From: Heliopora coerulea
Lineage: Eukaryota > Cnidaria > Anthozoa > Scleralcyonacea > Helioporidae
Direction: 5' to 3'
NCBI GenBank assembly: GCA_030142905.1
Contig: JASJOG010000571.1
Coordinates: 44,945-108,944 of the forward strand
DNA: 64,000 nt
The first letter of the stretch is position 1; each line of letters begins with the position of its first letter. The translations under genes and the position numbers were made by a program. The notes under the pieces are model-generated. The model was not told the DNA's origin. It was given only the letters and a program-made list of their open reading frames with translations, and did not search any database. Below are positions 34,801-42,200 of this stretch, in pieces.

Positions 34801-37800
34801 TGCCTCCATAAACACCTTCCCGAACATGCTACTCAAACTAGCTCTGGTGCAGTTGCACAACATTTTTTAGAATGCAAACACACTCAATTCATTGCTGACA
34901 AGATCAATATGACTGATTTAATGATCTATGCTCTTCTCATGACACATTCTCTTCCTTAAACAATCTTATCTTTAGAACTTTGAAATCCTTTACTCTTCTA
35001 AATCCATTAATACTAACAAACTTCCATTGATGGAAGCACTACACATAAAATTTAACAGACTAGAACTGAACTCAGGTCTAAAAGCTAGCAAAGAACTGTT
35101 GCTTTTTGTGTAATTGTCATCTTTAGATTCTGTTTTCCACCAGTAATTGGCATCATGATATGTTAAAAGGTTGTAGCCCAATTTTTATCACCAACTCTCA
35201 CTTTTTGTAGTATATCCTATTTGTAGTATATCCTTTCATAAATATTGAGTCTGATGGTGACTTTGAAATAAAGTTGAAATATCTCTGTTTAAATTCTGCT
35301 TCTTGATTTTTAACTCAAATCTTGAGTTTTCAAAATGACTTTCCTTTTCAGAATTTGTTTCATTTTACACTTTATAAAGTTGTCAGCTGGTCATGGTTTT
35401 TTTATAGAATACATTCAATTCACTAAATTTGCACATTAACCTCTAGATTAGCTTTTTAGAGTTCATTCTTGGTAACACCAGAAAATTTTATTCAGCTGAT
35501 TATGACCCTTGCAAAATAGTTTGGGTTCCATAAGCCCTAAACCATGAGGAGCTGGAAATCCCAGTAAGACAGTCAAGAAATAGTAATATAATAATAATAA
35601 TGATAATAATAATAATAATAAAGGATGACAGAAAACTGCATGTGGCATGCAGTAAAACAGATTTGGATAGGCATGTTTTGACATTTGGACATTTAAGAAA
35701 TATGTCTTGGCAATTTAATCATACTCTTACCAAACCTTAGGCAAAAGTGACCTTTGGTTTTAGGTAAATTTTATTAATAGAAGATTTTATAAACCATTAA
35801 GAGATAAGGGCACATATTAATACTTTATTCAGACCAATGTCAGACAATTTCTACCTGCAGTGTGGGGTACCTGAGTTAATGTTACAACTAGTTACTTTGC
35901 CATAGTTTCATTGAACTCACTACTCCAATGGAACAGACTGGAATTGCTTATTCTGAATTTTAATTTCTACATATCTGAAGACATAAATACAGATATATTC
36001 CAAATATATATAGAAACATATCAGAATATAACTAAAACAACCAAGTCATCATACACATAGCCTGTGGGGCAGTCAATAAATAGTTTTTCTTCAAGTGAAC
36101 ACTGTCAATCTTTCTTGTTTTCATGTCATGTTTATCTTGGATACATTGTTTAGTCTATCTTCTTTGTTCAAAATCCAGCCCAAATGATACTTAAAAAAAT
36201 TTCCATACCCAGCAATTGTTATTCAAATTTAGCTATTTCCTTAGTTTGTTATGTTATAAAATTCTGATCAGTTATCACTGTCAAATGTCTTAAATCTTCT
36301 AAATACTCAATTTAACCTAAATATTCCAGTAGCATAACATGCAAAATTACAGAAGAATGTATGACTCATCACAATATTTTGATTCCAGAACCTTAAGCCT
36401 GTTTGCAGTAAGAAATAATCCCTTTGGCTTGGTTTTTAGCATGACACAAAAATGTGATTAAAGATGTTTTTTCAACTTCCAAACTGATAATCATTTTTCA
36501 GAGATTTAACCAAGTCAAGTCTTGGACATGTATCAGTTTCTTCACAGATTGCAGATAGATTTTGTTAAATGTTATATCAAAACCAAACCTGAAGCCATAT
36601 CTACATTTTCATGACTGATTTGTTTACTTATTAAAATCTACTGAAGACATCCAGTCAGCATCTTTCCCTTACTCTATGAAATAGCTTTGTGCAAGCCAGA
36701 ACAAAATGGAAAGGGGCACCTTGGGCATGATTGGATCAAAAGCAACATTCCTGAACAATTTGTAGCCTAAATGAGTTACTTCTGTCTGCTTAATTTCATA
36801 TGCCAATGACCAGCACTAAATAGAAAAGTGACTTTGGCAGTACTGCTCGAAGAAATATGCATGAAGGACCTATATTGATCAAAATGTCATGAGCTAAGTT
36901 TTTAAAAATTAATCTTAAGCACCATTACAGTGCAAGGGCACACTTCAGAACAATTATCATTCGGTCCAACACCAAGCAAGGTTATTGAGCAAAGCCTGTG
37001 AGTACCTCTTAATGGGTTAATTAACATACCAACAAGCACAACAAGCATTTTTTCCCCTGGAGGTAAAACATTTGACAAAATTATTTGGCCATCCCTTTGA
37101 GATATTGTGAAACTTCATTTAAAAACTATCAAAACTTTGCAACCTCCTTCAATTATTTTCAGACGGCATTATGCTTTTCATTGCAAAACTTTTTCAGACT
37201 GAAAGTACATTCAAATATTGGCTTTTTCATGTAATGTGCCTGAAGACACACTACCAAAAATAAACATGATGCAGTCTTTTATTAGAATTTGAACTCCACT
37301 AAAAGCTATTTCTGATGCAAATATAATTTCTAGTAACATCAAAAATCTCTTCAAAACAAAACTCTTTAATAAAAATAATGTGCACTGACCATTTAGCTGT
37401 TTCTTGACTGGTTTCTGGGTATCAAGCCAACGCTATATGCAGGAAATAAATGGGATTAATAATTTTCTTTTATTTTCATCAATGATTAATCAAACTTGAC
37501 GTCAGGTTGTCAGGCAAGGTTAAAAGTTTACACCAAAGAAATTTTCTGTGAATTACATGGAACAATGATACCTCACAACTAGAAATGCAAGAAGTAAATT
37601 AGCTGATACAACAAAAACATTTATTAATCAGGATGTTTATATCAGGAAATAGACAAAACTACGAATAATATCTGAAGTAGTGACTTCCCAAACGCGTGAC
37701 ACACCACCACTCGCCCAGAAACAGTAACTATATCAATTTGAACCACCCCAAACTCACCTTTCCCCCACTCTTATCCACAAAAAGTAGCCCAAAATACTCT

Positions 37801-38611
37801 TTTTCATCCAAACTCAAGTGCTGGCATATCTTGTCAATCAAAAGTTTTCCACGGGCATTTTTCTAGAAGTGGGAACAGAAACGCAGAACCGATTTAACAT
37901 ATAAATATAATTATAGATTTGTCTTGAGTATTCTGGCTGTTGAGGGTTTCCCACCGAACGAGTGAGAATACATTAGTTCAAGAGACGTGTTTAGATACAC
38001 ACATTTAATAACATTACATTGGAAACATCACTATTCGAAATACATAAAGTTATTCTAATGGAACAGGTGAAAAGCGAAGTACAACTGCAGAAGAGTGCGT
38101 AGTAAATTCAAAGTGAAATTGGGGAAGTGAACTACCAATCTATTCCTTTAAATTTACATCAGAAGTTTAAGTTTGAACTGTGAACAGTTCAAATTAGTAT
38201 TAGTTCAAGATAGTATTTCAAATCAAAACCTTGATTCGGTCACAGAAAATCTGCGAACTCGTTCATTGTTAAGCATTTTATCATTTTAAGTGCAGCACAG
38301 CTCAGCGAATCTGTGACGATACCACCCACTTTTGATTGTTTGGATTACGTATTGGTTTGTTCAGCAACAGACATTCGAGTGATTCTCAAATAAAATAGGA
38401 CAGAGTGGGACGTGATTAGTACACCGTTACGGAGTTACTACAAAGACTTAGGCTTAAGCTTATCTTACGCTTTAGATATGCACTTTACCTCAATGTTTAT
38501 AGTGAAATTGGTCCCGTCGAGGCATGCAATGTTACAGTTAAGTTTATTTCTTCCAGGTTTACCAGCCACAGAACTCTCCTTGGATTCGCTCTCATTACCA
38601 GTTCGCTCCAT
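12494..38611 (-). CDS. Protein 4.1 family protein with nine inserted vWA-like domains
   Basis: Predicted 2559-aa cytoskeletal adaptor read from 30 coding exons with continuous phase and GT-AG sites. FERM/FA exons: 38489-38611, 37758-37862, 37390-37432, 34020-34095, 33069-33113, 32904-32956, 32553-32626, 32264-32310, 32045-32132, 30419-30507, 30050-30113, 28891-28988, 27905-28121, 27647-27755. vWA exons: nine, 26401-26943 down to 17564-18112. Tail exons: 16796-17250, 15495-15700, 14899-14988, 14348-14655, 13434-13633, 13149-13280, 12494-12592. Order in the protein: FERM (1-302), FERM-adjacent and linker (302-410), nine vWA (411-2063), ER/K helix (about 2085-2215), linker with a polyproline stretch, and 4.1 C-terminal domain (about 2420-2559). 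4.1 proteins link membrane proteins to spectrin-actin. No spectrin-actin-binding motif was recognised; the vWA array occupies its usual place. There is no signal peptide or membrane segment. Splicing of all nine vWA exons into one mRNA is inferred. Confidence 0.85.
12784..12967. repeat. Perfect 59-bp inverted repeat (foldback MITE)
   Basis: The arms at 12784-12842 and 12909-12967 are exact reverse complements over 59 nt, with a 66-nt loop. The element lies in the last intron of the 4.1 gene. The inner arm sequence 'aatgtcatcttgataactc' recurs in diverged form at 55255-55428. Confidence 0.9.
16796..17250 (-). CDS. 4.1 gene exon: ER/K single alpha-helix segment
   Basis: Exon of 455 nt, phase 1 in and phase 0 out. 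After about 20 unique residues (TPVHEEIVREEKFSRMVF) and a short strand-like stretch, it encodes about 120 residues of alternating acidic and basic blocks built from ERKRKEEEE-type units, ending ERKEREKRRKEE. This i to i+4 salt-bridge pattern is typical of single alpha-helix (ER/K) segments rather than of a two-stranded coiled coil. At DNA level it is a purine-rich minisatellite of units of about 21-27 bp, so length variation between alleles is likely. It follows the vWA array and precedes the 4.1 C-terminal exons. The next exon, 15495-15700, is acidic and charged (HDEELVMMPFAFATPE and on). Confidence 0.8.
17469..17513. repeat. (TA)n microsatellite
   Basis: About 22 TA units, in the 313-nt intron just downstream (transcribed direction) of the last vWA exon donor at 17563. 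Confidence 0.95.
17564..18112 (-). CDS. 4.1 gene vWA exon 9 (last vWA-like domain)
   Basis: 183 codons, phase 1 to phase 1, acceptor at 18113 and donor GTAGGG. First motif LGSSG in place of DxSxS; third motif MMNGRVGG. It is the most diverged unit: the GEG.GLDKAL signature of the others is here GDSTSLTEGL, which keeps a Ser-Thr where canonical vWA domains place the MIDAS threonine. Confidence 0.85.
18559..19107 (-). CDS. 4.1 gene vWA exon 8
   Basis: 183 codons, phase 1-1, donor GTACAG. Motifs: DIVFTFGAMG (MIDAS Asp replaced by Gly), RRSGEGKGLEKALEQSYELF, VLIVFTNGKSSA (Asp replaced by Asn). The usual FEKEKEM is here HLKEKEM. Confidence 0.85.
19943..20488 (-). CDS. 4.1 gene vWA exon 7
   Basis: 182 codons, phase 1-1, donor GTAAAT. 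Motifs: DIVFAIGAAG, GDGKALDKALEQSAHL, VIVFANGKSGA. The acidic helix start is changed to YNKNKEIM. Confidence 0.85.
20936..21484 (-). CDS. 4.1 gene vWA exon 6
   Basis: 183 codons, phase 1-1, donor GTATGA. Motifs: DVVFAFGSFG, RRSGDGTGLDHALDLACFMF, VLIVFTNGKSGS. It keeps the EKEKELI helix start and the VAIGDDVDDDEL strand-turn. Confidence 0.85.
21510..21795. mobile_element. MITE-like element with GGCGGACACT inverted ends
   Basis: It begins GGCGGACACT and ends AGTGTCCGCC, with G-rich and C-rich subterminal stretches. It sits in the intron between vWA exons 5 and 6. No clear target duplication and no coding capacity were seen. Confidence 0.6.
22090..22644 (-). CDS. 4.1 gene vWA exon 5
   Basis: 185 codons, phase 1-1, donor GTGAGT. 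Motifs: DVVFALGAAG, SRSGDGKGLDKALEQAVQIF, VLLVLTNAKSNS. The N-terminal lead (AVDGRPKEK) is slightly longer than in its neighbours. Confidence 0.85.
23048..23617 (-). CDS. 4.1 gene vWA exon 4
   Basis: 190 codons, the longest unit, phase 1-1, donor GTAAGT. Motifs: DIMFALGSGG, KRIGEGVGLDKALQKAAVVF, VLVVFTNAQSKA. The extra length is a C-terminal tail (LSTEPEPLGG). Confidence 0.85.
24115..24663 (-). CDS. 4.1 gene vWA exon 3
   Basis: 183 codons, phase 1-1, donor GTAATG. Motifs: DIAFAFGASG, ERKGEGVGLDKALAKSYELL, VLIVFTSGKAN. Here the third MIDAS aspartate is Ser rather than Asn. Confidence 0.85.
25102..25650 (-). CDS. 4.1 gene vWA exon 2
   Basis: 183 codons, phase 1-1, donor GTAAAA. Motifs: DLTFVMGASG, ERTGEGRALDEALNETDKVL, VVVFANGKSGA. 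Confidence 0.85.
26401..26943 (-). CDS. 4.1 gene vWA exon 1 (first vWA-like domain)
   Basis: 181 codons, phase 1-1, donor GTATGA. Motifs: DVVFTFGACG, PRSGEGRAIDKALEKAREL, ALVIFANGKSSA. It follows the phase-1 donor of host exon 27647-27755. Confidence 0.85.
27308..27615. repeat. Pyrimidine-rich (minus strand purine-rich) intronic tract
   Basis: About 300 nt of imperfect cctcc/ctcttt-type sequence starting about 30 nt past the donor of host exon 27647-27755. In the transcript it is a long purine-rich stretch just before the vWA array. ORFs across it are composition artefacts. Confidence 0.6.
27647..38611 (-). CDS. 4.1 gene: FERM and FERM-adjacent exons
   Basis: Fourteen exons encoding residues 1-410. 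The start MERTGNESESK has no signal peptide. FERM lobe F1 is NKLNCNIACLDGTNFTIN followed by LDEKEYFGLLFVDK; F2 includes LPCSFSAQALLGSYVIQ, EFGDYDPVQH and EADLQYLEYARKLALYGVDL; F3 includes GVSFVGIAIYKDQIRIN, FPW and VVEHHTFYR. Exon 27905-28121 carries the FERM-adjacent motif SRFRYSDRT. All these align in order with protein 4.1/EPB41L proteins. FERM lobes bind membrane-protein tails, and the FA domain regulates this by phosphorylation. The donor of exon 32553-32626 (GTTGGC) is weak. Introns here hold a Penelope-like remnant (34430-35370) and a LINE tail (31680-32035). Confidence 0.9.
28790..28840. repeat. (AAT)n microsatellite
   Basis: Run of AAT/ATA units in a 4.1 gene intron, about 50 nt downstream (transcribed direction) of the donor of exon 28891-28988. 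Confidence 0.85.
31680..32035 (+). mobile_element. LINE (non-LTR retrotransposon) 3' end, degraded
   Basis: The plus-strand frame reads LLWNSLPQDI, a stop, then ELTEFKHKLKTHLFRKAF and a stop. This is the typical C-terminus of non-LTR reverse transcriptases ('WNSLP...FK..LKT.LF..AF'). It is followed by a tail ending 'tatataaataaagtattatt'. The element is 5' truncated and in a 4.1 gene intron. Confidence 0.75.
34430..35371 (+). mobile_element. Penelope-like element remnant bounded by inverted repeats
   Basis: The plus-strand frame (about 34730-34905) reads CNKMYIGKTDCCLHKHLPEH then VAQHFLECKHT, a GIY-YIG endonuclease core with the Y-I-G and the downstream H/E residues, followed by stops. Inverted arms of about 80 nt bound it (34430-34509 and 35286-35371; shared motif 'gagttaaaaatcaag'). 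A second palindrome lies inside at 34521-34649. Only the C-terminal nuclease part of the element remains. Confidence 0.75.
34521..34649. repeat. Palindrome inside the Penelope-like remnant
   Basis: Inverted arms of about 55 nt (ends 'ttgttaaggtga' and 'tcaccttaacaa', inner part 'attttcacc' / 'ggtgaaaat') with a loop of about 11 nt. Confidence 0.8.
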
Positions 38612-39237
38612 GGTTTATCTAACTTCCAATTTCAAGACGTTCGTTTGAGTAAACAGAAAGTTCTTTCCTTATCGTCCTAAGATCAGAAAGCTAAGGCGTC
38701 TGGTGCGGCTTTCACTTAATTAGTCACGTGCTAGCCAGCAGCGCTCTCAGCCAATGAGATGCGTAGTCACAAACTGTTGTTTTTCTTTTTTCCTGTTTCG
38801 CGCCACTGGTGAACCGATACTTGGTGGTATAAGAAACTAAATTACGGCTGAATGCTTTAAGAATATGTTTAAGAATTTGTACATTTGGTTTCATACCGGT
38901 TTCGTTTCGCAGTTTATGTTGAGTTTTTACTAAAATGAAATTAACGATCTAACAAACAGTTGCAATACATAAGTAATATTATTTATGAAGTGGGATTAAA
39001 CGGTCTGGATGCGGGGACGACCCTAGAACTCTTTGTAATTAATTGGCCCCTCCCCTTCATCTTCCGGGTGAGTGTGCTTTTCATTTCGGGACTAACCGTT
39101 CGACATTACACGAGTGTTATTGGACTTTCTGAGAAGACAAAGATTCCACATTCCATTTGTGGTTTTTAATTCATAGACAGAGTTTTGTTCGTGCAACAGT
39201 TCACGTATGTTGCACAAAGAAAAACTTTTCTATTCGA
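38612..39237. promoter_or_regulatory. Head-to-head intergenic region of the 4.1 gene and LACC1
   Basis: The two start codons (38611 minus, 39238 plus) point away from each other across 626 nt. The 5' UTRs and promoters of both genes must lie here or in unseen upstream exons. No TATA box is obvious. A CCAAT-type sequence (agccaatgagat) is at about 38750. A shared or bidirectional promoter is an inference from spacing only. Confidence 0.45.
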
Positions 39238-42200
39238 ATGAACGAGAAAGGACCCAAAGGAATCATTATTCTGGTTGGTCAAAACTGGAATAAAGATTTC
39301 AATGATTTAGATTTTGTTGCCAATAAGGTCTCTGAACTTTCTAAGGATGATACAAAAGTAGTTGTGGTTATTGTAGGAGATGGCAATTTATCGAATTTCG
39401 AAGTAAGTTAGAGCTCAAGTTAAAAAAACTCCTGACTAATAAATACCCAAAAAAGCAATTTTGTTGAAATTTTGCTTAATTTTTTTTAGGAAGTTGCCAG
39501 CAATTTGAAGTCAGTTTTGTGTAAGAACCAACATTTTGAGCATGGATTGATCAACGTCACAGAAAATTGCAAAAGTCTTGCAGAAAGCATATATCACGGC
39601 AAAATTTACCTGGACAGATTGCTACCAGACATTCAAAATGTTCATTTAATTCATGGTAGAATAATTGACAGGGAATACATCAAACTATTATTTCAGGAGG
39701 TGATTGTTAAACTATTGTCATTTAAAAATACATAGTAGCATCAGTATTCTTTTCATTCTTCAAGCAGAAAATATGGGCTATATTTTAAGTTACCCAAGAT
39801 CATCACCATTTATTACCCTGTCAGGGTCAAAGAGAATGTGTCGAAGAGTAAAAATAGCTTTCTGAGGAATAACCTGTTTATCAGTTCCTTTCATATATTA
39901 TTCATGTGTTCTGCATTTTATTTTCCTTTTTGCTTGTCTTTCAACTGAAATGTCTCTGAACAATTCTACCTACAAGAAGTCAAGAACAATGGTACTAGTG
40001 TCCAGTGATAAATTACCACAAGCCATAGACAGCAATGAATGATCTGATTACACCAATTTTCTCTTCCTCTTCTAGTCACCCCCCTAGCCTCACCAAGTAT
40101 TGATGATCAATTATGAATCTAAAGAACATTCACCAACTTTATCAAGTGAAGTTAAAACTCTTTATGGTTCTGTATTCTTTTGCCTTTTTGATTTGCCAAC
40201 CTTCATACAGTGATTTTATGGCAAAAATGTTTTCCAGTGTCAGAAAAAAAAATCCTAATGAACTGATACTCATCAACTTGATTTGCTTCACTTGGTGACA
40301 TTTAGGTCACTGTTATTCCACCTTTTCTTACCATGTATGTTGAAAGCTGACTTGGTGATTCAGCTGGTTTTTTAACTGTTTGGTTCAGTGTATTAATGTT
40401 AAATTTGTGCTCTTTTACCAGATTTATCATCCACCAGCCTATAATCTGCATCAGTACCATCCAGAGTCAAATACAGTTGGGTGTGTTACCTTACCACCAG
40501 ACCAAACTCTGAAGGATAAGGTCTCTCAAACCCTTATGAATTTTGCCAGAGGTCTTCCAGCATTTGATAAGCAACAAATTATACATCTTAAATCAAGTTT
40601 AATCTCATCTTCATTATTTTCACACGGTTTCTCTACAAGATTTGGTGGGATATCAACAAACAAGTTTCTTTCTTCCCTTAATTTAAGTTTCAAGGCAGAG
40701 AAAAAAGATCCAATGTTTTGTGTTGAGGAAAACAGAAGACGATTTGCAAAGGCATGCAGCTTTGATCCTCAAAATATCAAAGTAAGGTGTTGTTGGTACA
40801 TGTACCTATGATGGTAATTAATAATAATAACCTGGGAACATGGTATATTATATGTTACAGGTATGTCATCACAAAAGAACTGGACTTACAGGTTTATTTG
40901 CAAAATTATGTTATTGGTTTATTGTTATTTTGTTCACTTTAATTCATTCATTTATTCCATTCAACCATCCATTTATTTATGGTTGCAAACTGGTACTTCC
41001 AATAAAAAGGCTTTCTGAACAGCATTCGTAATTTATCTTTATCCAAGAGGTAAACATCTGACTGATTGGTGGCCAGTGATCTCTTAAATATGAGAGTATC
41101 TTAGTTTTACCCAAACCTTGAGGAGTTATTGACCAGTCTGAGAGGACTTGTAGACCTCCCAGATGACTATTATAGTGTGAATGGGAACACAAATATATAT
41201 CTTTCCAGTGGAGTATTTAATGGTCTAAATATAAGCTGTATACATACATTAATCTAATACCTATGAGCAATTTTCTGATTCCTAGAAACTATAAAAAAGT
41301 TCCAAAAGGTACTCTCATTCAAGTATATTATGACTCTAATGGTGTAGGTTGCCAAATGTGCCCACAAGGCTGGTGTTTGGGCTGTTGGAGTGGATACTGA
41401 ACCTGCAAAATATGATGCCATGGTAACCAGTCAGGTGGAGGTGACACTAATGGCACCAGGAGCAGACTGTGCTCCAGTTCTCTTCAGTGACCCAGTCAAG
41501 AAGGTGATTACTTAACATATTACATTTCTTTTGTATTGGTGATAATTATAGTTTCTACCTTGTGTAGTTCAATTTGGAGTTAGTAACATGTAATCTGCAC
41601 AAGCATGTGTTTTTAAAAAACCCTATTTTCCCTAGCATTCTGCTGACTTTTTTTTTTTGCATTGTGTTAACTTGAAATTACTCTCTTATCAATATATCAG
41701 AAGAGAATTTTTTTTCTTATGTAAACTTTAAAATGATCAGAATCCTTGATACATTATTGAAAAAATCTGAAAGTTGGAAACTTTTTTGCCATAGGGCATT
41801 GCATATTCAGAACTCCTACTCATATTGATTTGTTTTGTGTTGATGTTATGAACTATTGGTAATAAGTTTGAGAATGACTTGTTTCTAAATTCTACAGCAT
41901 CTTGGTCTAGGTTTGATTCAGTTTATGGTCCTTTTGCAGGTCTGTGGTGTTGCCCATGCAGGTTGGAAAGGAATCATTGCAGAAATTGGGAAAGCAGTTA
42001 TTCAGATAATGGTGACCCAATTTCACAGTGATCCCAAACATATAGTTGCAGCTATTGGTCCTTCAATAGGACCATGTTGTTATGAAGTTGGTGAAGAAGT
42101 TTCTAAACAGTTTATTGAGAGATATGGTCATGATGTGGTGATGCAACCTCAATCCTCTTCAGTCAAACCTCATCTTGACCTAAGGCTAGCAATTCGACTT

